A stretch of DNA of 64,000 nt from Bacilli bacterium. Its GTDB lineage: Bacteria; Bacillota_I; Bacilli_A; RFN20; DUOF01. The notes below the pieces were generated by a model. That model was not told the DNA's origin, searched no databases, and saw only the letters and a list, made by a program, of their open reading frames with translations. The position numbers and the translations under genes were made by a program. The stretch is from positions 66,432-130,431 of the forward strand of contig JAFWYE010000010.1 in the NCBI GenBank assembly GCA_017517765.1, read 5' to 3'. Each line of letters starts with the position of its first letter. Position 1 is the first letter of the stretch. Positions 43,199 through 52,815 of this stretch are shown here, piece by piece.

Positions 43199-44521
43199 TT
43201 ATGCCACCTCACTTATAACAGACATTGGATCTGTCTTTGCAATTTTTGACATGCTTTCTCTAGCAAATAATAAAGTAAATGCAACAAAGAATAATAAAAC
43301 AACAATTGGCACATAAATTGGTAAGTTAAACACTGTAACATAATCAATTTCTCTAAGATAATCTGAGAACATAGAATTAATTATTATAGTATTTAAATTA
43401 GACAATAATCCTTTAAATATGAATATAGTTAAAAAAGCCAATATAATACCTGATACAATAGTAGTAATAGATTCTAGTTTTATCGTTGATTTTAAATCTT
43501 TTTCATTTAAACCCAGAGCCTTTAATAAACCGATAAATTTCTTGTTTTTATCTACAGAAATCATAATAGTATTTGCAAGAGAACCAATTGATAATAAAAT
43601 TAGTATTAGACATAAAAATGATGCAATACCTATAACTGCTATACCAATTACATTTGTCATTTTCATATCATTAAGAGCACTGCATGATACTGAATCTCTA
43701 TCACTAGGCTTAGGCAATACACTACTTATGTCTTTAACAAAAGCATCTAATTTATCTAGTAATTCTTCATTACTAAAGTTAGTTCTTGTTACAGTATAAT
43801 AATATATTGCAGATTGAGCATAAAAATCTTCTACATTATTAAACATATAATTTACATCAATAATTAAGTCAACAGAATCCTTTAACGGTTTAGCATAATA
43901 ACCATAACTACTAACGTCCATTTCTTTTAATTTATAGATTCCTTTTACTTTAAAACTCATATTTTTAGTAATATAGTTATACTCTCCTGAAGAAGGAATT
44001 ATATATTCTAGTTGATATTCTATTTCATCACCTGGATTAAGTTTAATTCCAGTTTGATTATAATATTCATTAGCAAAACTTGTTGATACTAAAACAGCAT
44101 TTGTATTTGTATCTAAAGAGCTTACATTACTTCCCTCAATAATCTCATAGTAATAATTGATAGGAAATCTGTGATCGCTAATTGCATATGTTTGATTGTA
44201 ATCATTATGATATATAGAATAATCTATTATCGATTTATGCAACATGATTTTTTGATCTAATGCATCATATACTTGCTTATTTAAAACTTTTCCATCCCCA
44301 AGATTTTCATACAAATAGTATTCAGTTTGGATCGGTTCATCTGAACTTTGATAATATTCTTTTATGATGGAAGTCATATTATTTGAAAAAGATATACCAA
44401 TACATAATATAGTCATTATAAGCAATGAAATTATATATACAATAATCGTAGTTAGGATGGATCTAGATTTATTGTTTTTTATATTATGTAAAGATAGCTT
44501 ATATCTATCTATAAATTTCAT
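43199..44521 (-). CDS. FtsX/MacB-type ABC permease, subunit 1
   Basis: 440 residues: basic N-terminus (KFIDRYKLSLHNIKNNKSRSIL), TM (about 22-45), extracellular domain (about 46-280), then three TMs (about 290-320, 345-370, 395-425). KFIGLLKALGLNEKDLK is the coupling-helix motif. ATG overlaps the last base of the ABC stop codon (TAATG). Works with the adjacent ATPase and permease 2. The substrate is unknown; MacB-like systems usually move lipoproteins, peptides or signal across the membrane. Confidence 0.85.
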   Translation of the reverse strand: MKFIDRYKLSLHNIKNNKSRSILTTIIVYIISLLIMTILCIGISFSNNMTSIIKEYYQSSDEPIQTEYYLYENLGDGKVLNKQVYDALDQKIMLHKSIIDYSIYHNDYNQTYAISDHRFPINYYYEIIEGSNVSSLDTNTNAVLVSTSFANEYYNQTGIKLNPGDEIEYQLEYIIPSSGEYNYITKNMSFKVKGIYKLKEMDVSSYGYYAKPLKDSVDLIIDVNYMFNNVEDFYAQSAIYYYTVTRTNFSNEELLDKLDAFVKDISSVLPKPSDRDSVSCSALNDMKMTNVIGIAVIGIASFLCLILILLSIGSLANTIMISVDKNKKFIGLLKALGLNEKDLKSTIKLESITTIVSGIILAFLTIFIFKGLLSNLNTIIINSMFSDYLREIDYVTVFNLPIYVPIVVLLFFVAFTLLFARESMSKIAKTDPMSVISEVA

Positions 44522-45216
44522 TATTTAAATAACTCCTCATATTTACTCATATAACTAGCAGTTGCTACTCCATCCTTAATTTCAATTATATTATCTGCAT
44601 TTTTAGCATCTTCCATATTATGAGTAACTAGTATTACAGATTTTCCTTTTTTTACAATTTCCTTTAGTAAATTCATAACCTCAGCACCATTTTGGCTATC
44701 TAGGTTACCTGTGGGTTCATCTGCTAAAACTATATCAGGATTAGAAACTAATGCTCTAGCAATACTTACACGTTGTTTTTGCCCTCCTGAAAGTTCACTT
44801 GCTTTCTTTTCAATTTTATCTTCCAAACCAAGCTCTTTTATAATTTCTATAGCTTTTTCTTCTCTTTCTTTTTTATTCATTCCAGCAATAGTTAAAGGCA
44901 TAGCCACATTTTCTAAAACAGTAAAAGTAGGCTCTAAATAAAATGATTGAAAAACGAACCCAGTTGTTTTATTTCTATATTCAGCAAGTTGGTTTTTATT
45001 TAAGTCATTTAAAATAACACCATTTGACTCTATAGTCCCACTAGTAGGACTATCTAAAGCACCAATAACATTCATAAGTGTTGATTTACCACTACCACTT
45101 TTACCTAATATTGCAGTAAATTTACCCTCTTCTATAACTAAATTTACATCTTTTAAAGCATGAACTGCTCCTTCATCTTTACCATAAATCTTATTTACAT
45201 TTCTTAAAATAATCAT
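44521..45216 (-). CDS. MacB/LolD-type ABC transporter ATPase
   Basis: 231 residues from the ATG at 45216 (GGAGGAAGATA upstream). Walker A GKSGSGKS (38-45), Q loop FVFQSFYL, signature LSGGQKQR, Walker [12 protein letters not shown] and the H loop VTHNM. The DEPTGNLD form and short length are typical of the LolD/MacB/FtsE branch that partners FtsX-type permeases. First gene of the ABC/lipoprotein operon (ATPase, permease 1, permease 2, lipoprotein). Confidence 0.95.
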   Translation of the reverse strand: MIILRNVNKIYGKDEGAVHALKDVNLVIEEGKFTAILGKSGSGKSTLMNVIGALDSPTSGTIESNGVILNDLNKNQLAEYRNKTTGFVFQSFYLEPTFTVLENVAMPLTIAGMNKKEREEKAIEIIKELGLEDKIEKKASELSGGQKQRVSIARALVSNPDIVLADEPTGNLDSQNGAEVMNLLKEIVKKGKSVILVTHNMEDAKNADNIIEIKDGVATASYMSKYEELFK

Positions 45217-45322
45217 TTTATCTTCCTCCATATAAAAATTATGATTTTTATAATCACAATTTTATTATAATAAAAAGAATGTAAATTAGATAATATATTA
45301 AAAAAATTTTAAAATCTATAAT

Positions 45323-45347
45323 AAAAAAAGGAACATTTATGTCCCTT
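45323..45347 (-). terminator. Terminator of the C39-like gene
   Basis: AAAGGGACAT-aa-ATGTTCCTTT with a single bulge, followed on the minus strand by TTTTTATT. Confidence 0.75.
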
Positions 45348-45350
45348 TAA

Positions 45351-46256
45351 TTAACAATTTTGATTTTTATAACATACATGGCAATTAGAATCATTTAAAC
45401 ATTTTTCCCATTTTCCAGGTTGCCATACCCCATTAGAATCTAATTTTGGAGTGATTGTCATAATTGAAGTGATATTACCCCAGGTGTTTATTCCCCATAC
45501 TTTTGAAATATCATTAATTTTTGCTCCACTTGATCTTGCAGTAAATGCTGGATCATCAAATACTAAGTTACCATTTTTATCTAATCTAGCTACTATATAG
45601 TGTGTACTAGTACCTCCACCACTTTTAGTATAGCTTCCTCCAATTACAACACCCCAAGGATTATCTTTAAGCAAATCTTTTAATTTATTTACTTTAGCAG
45701 AATCAGTATATCCTTTTATTGAATAACTTTGCCAAGAATAATTAAATGCCCCAGCAATAACATAGTGATATGCAGAAATTCTTCTTTTCGATGGTGTAGT
45801 TGTATATTCATAATTATTACCTAAATATACATCTACTGGATCATAATTCTTTTCTGTTCCTACATGTCTACCAGCATTAATAATAAGCATTGAATAAGAA
45901 GTTAATAGACATCCACTATGGAAACCTAATAAACTTGTTTTTTGTGTACACCAAACATATCCATCTTCATCAAAGCTACATATTTTTTGAAATCTTGTAG
46001 TGTTTCCTGAACTACTATTATTAGTGAATTTTTCTACATCTTCGATAACTGCTTCACCATTTTCGCCTTTACCCAAATTTATAATACCGCTAAAATCTAA
46101 TTTTCCCTCTTCAGTAATTTCAATACCTGCATTATTTAAAATACCAACAAAAATATTTTCGCCCTTCATGTATGCAATAACTGCAGGACTGATGATAGAA
46201 AAATATATAACGGTAACTAACAATACTGAAACAACAATCTTTAAAAATCTCTTCAT
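45351..46256 (-). CDS. Secreted or membrane-anchored C39-like cysteine peptidase-like protein
   Basis: 301 residues with an N-terminal membrane segment (about 5-25), a Ser/Asn-rich linker (about 77-88) and a papain-like C39_2 domain (about 90-265). The likely catalytic Cys116 is in HSGCLLTSYSML and the His in STHYIVARL, followed by FDDPA as the Asp/Asn element. The C-terminus is Cys-rich (NDSNCHVCYKNQNC). It resembles bacterial NlpC/C39-like secreted enzymes and could process a peptide or the wall. GGGGTGAG precedes the ATG. It is a single-gene unit next to the ABC operon. Confidence 0.75.
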   Translation of the reverse strand: MKRFLKIVVSVLLVTVIYFSIISPAVIAYMKGENIFVGILNNAGIEITEEGKLDFSGIINLGKGENGEAVIEDVEKFTNNSSSGNTTRFQKICSFDEDGYVWCTQKTSLLGFHSGCLLTSYSMLIINAGRHVGTEKNYDPVDVYLGNNYEYTTTPSKRRISAYHYVIAGAFNYSWQSYSIKGYTDSAKVNKLKDLLKDNPWGVVIGGSYTKSGGGTSTHYIVARLDKNGNLVFDDPAFTARSSGAKINDISKVWGINTWGNITSIMTITPKLDSNGVWQPGKWEKCLNDSNCHVCYKNQNC

Positions 46257-46339
46257 AAACTCACCCCACTACCTAAATTTTACTATACACCTTATGATAT
46301 AGGCAATTTTTATCTATTTAACTCTTTAAAACTTGTTGA

Positions 46340-47068
46340 TTAAATTTTTGTTTTTTCACATTCATTTATGAATTCTTTAAATATTCTAGATATTTTAATG
46401 TCATTTTTTAATAATTCAGGATGAAACTTTACTCCTAAATAAAACCTTTTATTCTTTGCTTCAATTACTTCAGGATTATTATCCATATCTAAAGCAGATA
46501 TTTCAAAGCAATCAGGAATAATGTCAGCAACATATGTATGAATGCTATTAACATTAAACGTCTCATCGCCTATACATTTAAAAATGATTGAATTTTTATT
46601 AATAATTTTACATTCATGAGCATATTTCAAATCCGGCCTATCATGAACATTTAAATTTGTTATTTTTTTAGTAGATCCCCCAAGAGCTCTAACCATATTA
46701 TTTAATCCAGCGCATATTCCTAAAGTTGGTATATTTTTATCATAACAGTGTTTTGCAATATACTCTTCATATGGATTACTTGCAACATCACCTGGAAGTA
46801 CAATGCCATCACAAATATTTATAATTTTATTTATTGCCTCTTTATTCTTATCAGTAAATAAATATTCTTTCTGTTCATCTTCATTATCAAAATTTTGATA
46901 TGTCTCATTTGGTAATATTGCTAAAGTAATTACCCCTTCCTTAATTAAAGCATCATTAACCTCAGACATTATTCTATAAAAATTAAATATACAAGGATTT
47001 TCATCCCCATCTTGAGTCATATCTACTTGATAATATTTACTTACTATACCAATAATAACATCTTTCAT
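46340..47068 (-). CDS. Peptidase C26 / class I glutamine amidotransferase-like protein
   Basis: 242 residues of the gamma-glutamyl hydrolase (PuuD-like) family. The nucleophile elbow GICAGLNNM (Cys expected nucleophile), GIVLPGD near the oxyanion loop and the His/Glu pair of VKFHPE give an intact catalytic triad, without the extra domains of amino-acid amidotransferases. The DVASNPYEEYI segment resembles gamma-Glu hydrolases acting on gamma-glutamyl-GABA or similar compounds. It lies 10 bp after a TIM-barrel isomerase gene and is probably cotranscribed. Confidence 0.85.
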   Translation of the reverse strand: MKDVIIGIVSKYYQVDMTQDGDENPCIFNFYRIMSEVNDALIKEGVITLAILPNETYQNFDNEDEQKEYLFTDKNKEAINKIINICDGIVLPGDVASNPYEEYIAKHCYDKNIPTLGICAGLNNMVRALGGSTKKITNLNVHDRPDLKYAHECKIINKNSIIFKCIGDETFNVNSIHTYVADIIPDCFEISALDMDNNPEVIEAKNKRFYLGVKFHPELLKNDIKISRIFKEFINECEKTKI

Positions 47069-47078
47069 ATTAACTCCT

Positions 47079-47855
47079 TTATTTGATTAAATTTGAAATA
47101 TCATTTTCTAAATTAGTAAGAGCAATATAATTCTCTTTTAAATATTCAATATAATCATTATCATCTTTTTGTTTTATTTCGGCTGATAATACTAAATTAG
47201 TATACATAGATAAATCTTTTGCTAATTCCTTTAGATTTATGGTGCCAGTACCTAAAATTTTATGTTCATCATTTTTAGAATTGTTATCATGAATATGCAA
47301 CACACTAATATACTTTCCATAATCTTTTATTACATCAAAATTAGGTGTTAAACAGTTTTTATGACCAACATCAAAACAAATCTTTAAATGCTCATCATTT
47401 ATATGATCAAATATATAAGGTATTTCAAAAGAAGAAAATAAGTTTTCTATACAAAGATTCAAATCACATTTTTTAGCTACTTCTAATAGTTTTTTAATTC
47501 TTTCTAGCCCTATTTCACTTGTAGTACTATTTCTGCTTCCATTTAAATGAATAACAAAGTTTTTAGTAAAACCCTTTATCTTTTTCATTTGCTTACTATA
47601 ATCTTTTACAATATAATCTCCAATTTTATTGTCTAACCAAAAATTATCTAGTATTTTGCCATCATATTTGCAATGAATCATTGTAATATTAAAACCTAAT
47701 TTCTTTATATACTTTATCTCTTTTTTTAATGACATATTTTCAGCATATCTATCTAAACCAGTAAAACACTCATTATAGCCTAATTCTTTTATTTTATTTA
47801 ATTTATCTTTTGTATCTATTTTGGGATTAAAATAAACATTAACAGACTTTAGCAT
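47079..47855 (-). CDS. Xylose isomerase-like TIM-barrel sugar phosphate isomerase/epimerase
   Basis: 258 residues from the ATG at 47855 (GGTGATAAT upstream). AP-endonuclease-2/xylose isomerase-like TIM barrel: motifs ITMIHCKY, LCIENLFSSFEIPYIF, ICFDVGHKNCL, SVLHIHDNN and VLSAEIKQKDD carry the Glu, Asp, His and Glu that usually bind the divalent metal. These proteins isomerise or epimerise sugar derivatives. Cotranscription with the C26 amidohydrolase suggests small-molecule catabolism, but no pathway can be named. Confidence 0.8.
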   Translation of the reverse strand: MLKSVNVYFNPKIDTKDKLNKIKELGYNECFTGLDRYAENMSLKKEIKYIKKLGFNITMIHCKYDGKILDNFWLDNKIGDYIVKDYSKQMKKIKGFTKNFVIHLNGSRNSTTSEIGLERIKKLLEVAKKCDLNLCIENLFSSFEIPYIFDHINDEHLKICFDVGHKNCLTPNFDVIKDYGKYISVLHIHDNNSKNDEHKILGTGTINLKELAKDLSMYTNLVLSAEIKQKDDNDYIEYLKENYIALTNLENDISNLIK

Positions 47856-47901
47856 ATTATCACCAACCACTTCTAATATCATAAACATTTTAAATATAAA
47901 T

Positions 47902-47930
47902 AAAAAGATTTAGTAAACTAAATCTCTTTA
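47902..47930 (-). terminator. Terminator of the RyR-domain gene
   Basis: AGATTTAGT-tt-ACTAAATCT hairpin followed on the minus strand by TTTTTATTTA. Confidence 0.75.
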
Positions 47931-50036
47931 TCTTTTAATTATTACATACCCTAATACATCTAAAATATCATAAATTTCACTTACTACCATAAAATCATAA
48001 TAGTAAGTTTTAGCACATTCTTTAAATGCCTTAGAATTATAAGATTTCGCCGCTATCTTATCAATATCACATTCAATATATCTCTCTTTGTATTCATCCA
48101 TTAAATATTGAGTTTTAATTAACTTGTCTAATCCTTTATAATTAGAAGTTAAACATGCATGCTTTTTAATCATTCCATGTTTTTGATGACTAGATCTACC
48201 TTCCCCATTAATTGGAGCAAATTCGCTAAAATTCATAGGTTTATATCCGGATAATAAGAAATGTGCATTCCAACGAGAATGTTCAATAAATCCAATTAAG
48301 TTATATAAATTATCTTTAAAGTAATCTTCGTATTTTAATGAGTTATAATCCACTTTTGGACATGCCTTTTCAAATTCTTCTTTACTAATTATTTTAAAGC
48401 CATCTAAATCTTCTTTTTTTACAATATCAAATCCCATTAAGTTAAGTTTGAAAAACATGCTTATAGATTGATAAATATTAGCATATTGTTTAACTAATAT
48501 AATTTTTTGCCATGCCAATATTTCTTTTTTGGTAATTGGTGAATTTTTACTATAAATCATATTAGTTCTTTGAGCAAATTCAATTAGCTTCTCATTAACT
48601 ATATTATCATGATTTAAAATATCTTCTTTACCAAAATAAGTAATTAAATTATCTTGCTTTATTTTATTCTTTTCATTATATAAGGCATCTTCTTTTACTC
48701 TTGCAAATACTTTATAATTTCCTTCTTCTAAAAAGCCTACTAAATTTTGAGCATACGCAACATTTTCTAAATCAGATTCTAATGATACTACAATGTAAGT
48801 ATAAGAATCATTATTTATAAGATTACTTATTTCTTCTTTTGTCTCATAAGAATATACATTATCTGCTTTTTTGTAAATATTACATACTTTTTCCATTTTT
48901 TCTAAGTCAGCATTTTTATACATTTTATCTAAATCACTCTCTAAAATTGCTATTGCATTCTCATTTAGATTATTTTTGTTATTATCATATAAATAATAAT
49001 TAACTTGATTTACATAAAATTGTTCTTTCTTTTTATTATATGAAGCAAATTGGAACTCCATAGCCATCATTTTAAATAATTCTAAATTCACTTTGCCAAA
49101 ACCTAAAAATACAACATTTATTTTTTTGTCTTCTTTTAAAGCACAATTCTTATCTTCAAAAAAGTTTCTAGGTATATATTTTGTGATTGGGTAATCCATT
49201 AAAAACTTTCTTGCAAACAACTCATATTTATTAAAGCAGGTAACATAAGAATTTCCACCTTCACTAACATTAGCAATAAATTGTTCATTAATTGTAGGTT
49301 GTTCTTCAACATTTGCCTCAATATGTAAAAATAAAGCATTGTTTTCATCTAAACTATACCCTTTAGCTTTTCTTATACTAATTGCTTCCTCATATAATTC
49401 TAAAACATCAGAATATGAATATGATGAATCTTTAAATAATATAATATGATGTTCACTATCTTTTATTTTTCTAGCCAAATTTTTAGCATTTAATTTAAGA
49501 TTACATATTCCAATATTTTCTTTTGTTAACTCTTTATAATCAGCTTTATCATCCCAAATAATAGAATTTTTATTTGATTTTAAATATTCTCTAGCAGTTG
49601 TGCTATCTCCTAAAATAATATCTCCTTTATTATTAAATACTCTTTTTAGTCTAATTGAATTAAATATTCTGTGCTTAAACAGAGTAATTACAGTTAATAC
49701 AGTAGATAAAGAAGTTAATAAAACTGTATAGATAAATGCTATTAAAAATAATACATGTTTACTAGTTAAACTTCTTATCAAATCTAATTCAAATTTAAAT
49801 GCAAAAGCATCTAAAGCATTATTAATAGTTGCAAAAAAATCAAAGAAATCTACCCCTGTAGAGTCAAGTAAAGCAATTAAATATAATACATACAATAATC
49901 CTGCACTTACTCCCAAGTAAATAACATTATCATTACTAATAATAGATTTTTTCTTAATCATCGTAGTAGTAACATAAGCCGTCAAAAGTACTTCTAAAAG
50001 TAAAATTATAGATACCATAACTAAATATACAATCAT
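47928..50036 (-). CDS. Membrane protein with Rossmann/TrkA-like domains and a C-terminal RyR domain
   Basis: 702 residues from the ATG at 50036 (GGAGGAGTTATA upstream). About three TMs at the N-terminus (2-27, 33-60, 95-125), a first alpha/beta segment (KGDIILGDSTTAREYL, about 140-250), a second nucleotide-binding domain with NVVFLGFGKVNLELF (GxGxxN/L pattern, about 320-450) and a C-terminal RyR-like domain (IEHSRWNAHFLLSGYKP through KKHACLTSNYKGLDKL). This TM plus Rossmann plus RyR combination suggests a nucleotide-gated channel or membrane sensor. A highly conserved EHxRW is present. Family boundaries are by eye. Confidence 0.7.
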   Translation of the reverse strand: MIVYLVMVSIILLLEVLLTAYVTTTMIKKKSIISNDNVIYLGVSAGLLYVLYLIALLDSTGVDFFDFFATINNALDAFAFKFELDLIRSLTSKHVLFLIAFIYTVLLTSLSTVLTVITLFKHRIFNSIRLKRVFNNKGDIILGDSTTAREYLKSNKNSIIWDDKADYKELTKENIGICNLKLNAKNLARKIKDSEHHIILFKDSSYSYSDVLELYEEAISIRKAKGYSLDENNALFLHIEANVEEQPTINEQFIANVSEGGNSYVTCFNKYELFARKFLMDYPITKYIPRNFFEDKNCALKEDKKINVVFLGFGKVNLELFKMMAMEFQFASYNKKKEQFYVNQVNYYLYDNNKNNLNENAIAILESDLDKMYKNADLEKMEKVCNIYKKADNVYSYETKEEISNLINNDSYTYIVVSLESDLENVAYAQNLVGFLEEGNYKVFARVKEDALYNEKNKIKQDNLITYFGKEDILNHDNIVNEKLIEFAQRTNMIYSKNSPITKKEILAWQKIILVKQYANIYQSISMFFKLNLMGFDIVKKEDLDGFKIISKEEFEKACPKVDYNSLKYEDYFKDNLYNLIGFIEHSRWNAHFLLSGYKPMNFSEFAPINGEGRSSHQKHGMIKKHACLTSNYKGLDKLIKTQYLMDEYKERYIECDIDKIAAKSYNSKAFKECAKTYYYDFMVVSEIYDILDVLGYVIIKR

Positions 50037-50188
50037 TATAACTCCTCCAACACACATCTATAACATATCATAATTATTACAAATAATTAATACTTTGATA
50101 TTAATATTCATTTAGTTACAAATGTTTATTTTGAGTTTAATTGAAGTAACTTTCAATTTGTGATTAAATGATTATTGGAAGTGATTAG

Positions 50189-50842
50189 ATGGCTTATAAT
50201 AGTTTTAAGTGTCCAAATTGTGGCTCTAATTTAATTATAAATAAAATTAATAAAACTGGGAAATGCGAATACTGTGGGCATGAGGTAATTTATGATCTTG
50301 CAGATGATGAACTTTCTAGATTAGTAGAAAGTGCCAATGCTCATATTAGATTAAATGATCAAAGAGTATTAAGAAAAGACTGTAATTTACTTTATGAAAG
50401 ATACCCTGGTAATCCAATTACATATTATTACTTGGCTAAGGCAGATCTTTTAGAGGTTTCTCATCTAATAGAAGATACTACATATGTTGGTAGATGCAAT
50501 CATTTATTATCCTCTGCATATGTTAACTTAATTAGGCTAAGAGAGTTTAATAAAGAAAATGATGTAGATCCTCAAGAAATAATAGATGAATACAATTATT
50601 ACGTGAATATAAATAATAAGAACTTAAAAGATCTTATTAGTAAAATAAAAAGAAGTAATGTTTGGAATGCAATATGGATTTCTGCGCTTGTCGTTATAAC
50701 TTTAGCTTTAATATTTTCTTCATTACTTTTTCTAGGAATTCTACTTATAGTTATTGGGTTAGTAGATAAATGGCCTCAAAAACTAAAAAGAAAATTTAAA
50801 AAAGTACCACAACTTTCTATGAATAAAATTTTTAAATATTAA
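50189..50842 (+). CDS. Zinc-ribbon membrane protein
   Basis: 217 residues: N-terminal zinc ribbon (FKCPNCGSNLI ... KCEYCGHEVIYD, Cys pairs at 9-12 and about 29-32), a helical middle with repeated Tyr/Leu-rich TPR-like segments (about 45-140), and one or two C-terminal TMs (about 155-180) with a basic tail (KWPQKLKRKFKKVPQ). Partners are unknown; such zinc-ribbon + membrane proteins are frequent in this type of genome. Convergent with the next gene, with a shared terminator. GGAAGTGATTAG precedes the ATG. Confidence 0.72.
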   Translation: MAYNSFKCPNCGSNLIINKINKTGKCEYCGHEVIYDLADDELSRLVESANAHIRLNDQRVLRKDCNLLYERYPGNPITYYYLAKADLLEVSHLIEDTTYVGRCNHLLSSAYVNLIRLREFNKENDVDPQEIIDEYNYYVNINNKNLKDLISKIKRSNVWNAIWISALVVITLALIFSSLLFLGILLIVIGLVDKWPQKLKRKFKKVPQLSMNKIFKY

Positions 50843-50868
50843 AAGATTGCATTTCGCAATCTTTTTTC
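50841..50868. terminator. Bidirectional terminator
   Basis: AAAAGATTGC-atttc-GCAATCTTTT with T runs toward the plus side (TTTTTTCG) and AATTTTTT-like on the minus side. Confidence 0.75.
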
Positions 50869-50874
50869 GTTTAT

Positions 50875-51531
50875 TTATTTTTTGTTATGATTATCTGCTT
50901 CTCTAGCAAACATACTTATTCCAAATGAAGCTACTCCCATAATTAATAATCCTATAGAAACAAATATTAATATAGGATTATTATGACCCATTTCTACAAG
51001 TAATAATATAAATGCGCCTAATGAAACTAGTAAGCCTAATATAGCGGTTGTTATACTATTCTTTTTTATAAATTCAGCATTAACTCCAGCAGATTTAATA
51101 ATATTGGCTCCTAGTACTACAAATGCTACACTTACCAAAACAAATGCAACTCCCATGATTAATTCAATATTATTCTCCATATACCATAAATACCAAGCTC
51201 CAAGTACAAATGAGACGTCTGATAATAATAATAAAATATAACCTATAAATCTAGAACCCGATACTTGACCAGTATTAGTTACAGTAACAGACTTATCATT
51301 TATAATTGTTATTTCACTTGCATTCTCAGGTGTAACCTTACCCCTATTAACTATTTGTGGGCGAATAGGTTTTTCTTTCTTTTCTTTTATTGGTTTTTTA
51401 TGTTTTTGTGCTCTTGCTTTATTTTCTTCTTCTATACCTTCTTTATATTCATCTTCAGTAAGTGTATAGTGACATACAGGACAAACATTTGTATGAGAAG
51501 ACATCGGATTACCACATCTAGTACAGTGCAT
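50875..51531 (-). CDS. Zinc-ribbon membrane protein, four-helix type
   Basis: 218 residues from the ATG at 51531 (GGTGGTGAATG upstream). N-terminal zinc ribbon HCTRCGNPM ... CPVCHYTL (two CxxC), a Lys-rich linker (about 35-65), a small soluble segment, then four membrane helices (about 95-115, 120-140, 160-185, 190-210). The architecture parallels the 50189 protein and suggests a related family of membrane proteins with an intracellular zinc ribbon. Unknown function. Confidence 0.72.
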   Translation of the reverse strand: MHCTRCGNPMSSHTNVCPVCHYTLTEDEYKEGIEEENKARAQKHKKPIKEKKEKPIRPQIVNRGKVTPENASEITIINDKSVTVTNTGQVSGSRFIGYILLLLSDVSFVLGAWYLWYMENNIELIMGVAFVLVSVAFVVLGANIIKSAGVNAEFIKKNSITTAILGLLVSLGAFILLLVEMGHNNPILIFVSIGLLIMGVASFGISMFAREADNHNKK

Positions 51532-51630
51532 AACATTCACCACCTATTAATTATATCTAATTAAATTATACATAAATTCAATTAAAACAAGCAAAAAAAG
51601 CCAATAATATTAACTATTTTGGGTAAAAAC

Positions 51631-51661
51631 AATAAAAAAAGATCCACAAATGTGAATCTTA
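51631..51661 (-). terminator. Terminator of the 51659 gene
   Basis: AAGATTCACA-ttt-TGTGGATCTT type hairpin (one mismatch), followed by TTTTTTTATT on the minus strand. Confidence 0.75.
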
Positions 51662-52750
51662 TTTTGTCTTTGCTTTACTTTGTGCTTTGTAATAACCGCC
51701 TACTACTAAAGAAACATTGTGCCAGTTAGTAGGTATGCAATTATCTTTTAAGTAAGCAAATATTTGTTCTTTTTCTTCATCACTAAACTCATGATCATAA
51801 GCTTTATAATATTGATTGATAAATGCATCATGATTAAGACTACTTCTAACATCTGCCTTTGATAAGAAAGATTTAAGAGCTCTTATATCAAGATGATACT
51901 TATTACATGATTGACATAAATCTTCAAACTTATATTCATCTTTATATTTTAAATAATAATCAATAATAGAGTAATCTTCATCAGTAGCAATACTAGTTAA
52001 AATATCTTCTACTACAGGTTTTAATTTTTCATAATATGCTTGTTTCTTTTCTTCTAATTTTGCTAAGTAGAAAGTATAGAAGTCATCATCATATTCTTTA
52101 ACATTGCTAAGTCTTTTATCAAAAACATTAATAGATAAACCTGTATCTTTACAATAATCTTGCTTAGTTATGTGCTCACTATCAAGAAAATCTTGCAATG
52201 TTAGTTTAGAAAGTAGTTTGTTTTCTTCTAGAGTTAATCTAGATTTTTCTCTATTGTTTTTCTCTTTCTTTTCGTATTTATATTTACCATAAGCAAGTAA
52301 TTTTTCTTTAACTGAAGAATATAATCCATTTTTATCTCCTAGTGCTCTAGTTCTATCTTGAATAGCCAAATTTAAAGAGTGAATAGGAATTTCCTTGCCG
52401 CTAGGATTATTTCCTTTTATATATCTATCAAGTTCATCCATATCTTCAATTTTGCTTATATCTTCAATATATCCTTGGTATTTTGTATTTTCTTTATAAT
52501 AAATACCATTACTCTTAGTTAAATTTTCATATTCATTCTTTTCTTTTATATATTCTAGTTTTTCTGATGCACTAGCAAAATTATCTACATAATATTTAGC
52601 TTTATCAAGAATGAATTGAGGCGAAGCAAAATTATATTTATCTTTGATGACACTACCTCTGAATTTGCACTCCAAAGTAGCAAGATAACATTTTTTAGAT
52701 ATGATCCTTCTTTTAGCTTCATCTAATTCGGAAAATTGTGCTCTTGCCAT
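51659..52750 (-). CDS. Protein of unknown function
   Basis: 363 residues from the ATG at 52750, with AGGATGATATAT upstream; the ATG at 52759 sits inside that site. It is largely helical and rich in Tyr, Lys, Asp and Glu, with no signal or membrane segment. A helix-turn-helix-like stretch is seen around KLTLQDFLDSEHITKQDYCKDTGLSINVF, and a second similar one in the C-terminal third (KFEDLCQSCNKYHLDIRAL). This could be a DNA-binding or phage-related regulatory protein, but no family was recognised. Single-gene unit upstream of clpB on the same strand. Confidence 0.65.
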   Translation of the reverse strand: MARAQFSELDEAKRRIISKKCYLATLECKFRGSVIKDKYNFASPQFILDKAKYYVDNFASASEKLEYIKEKNEYENLTKSNGIYYKENTKYQGYIEDISKIEDMDELDRYIKGNNPSGKEIPIHSLNLAIQDRTRALGDKNGLYSSVKEKLLAYGKYKYEKKEKNNREKSRLTLEENKLLSKLTLQDFLDSEHITKQDYCKDTGLSINVFDKRLSNVKEYDDDFYTFYLAKLEEKKQAYYEKLKPVVEDILTSIATDEDYSIIDYYLKYKDEYKFEDLCQSCNKYHLDIRALKSFLSKADVRSSLNHDAFINQYYKAYDHEFSDEEKEQIFAYLKDNCIPTNWHNVSLVVGGYYKAQSKAKTK

Positions 52751-52815
52751 ATATATCATCCTTTCCTAAGATAATTATATAAAAGTTACTGTTTTGTTTC
52801 AAGTCTTTTTTGGCA

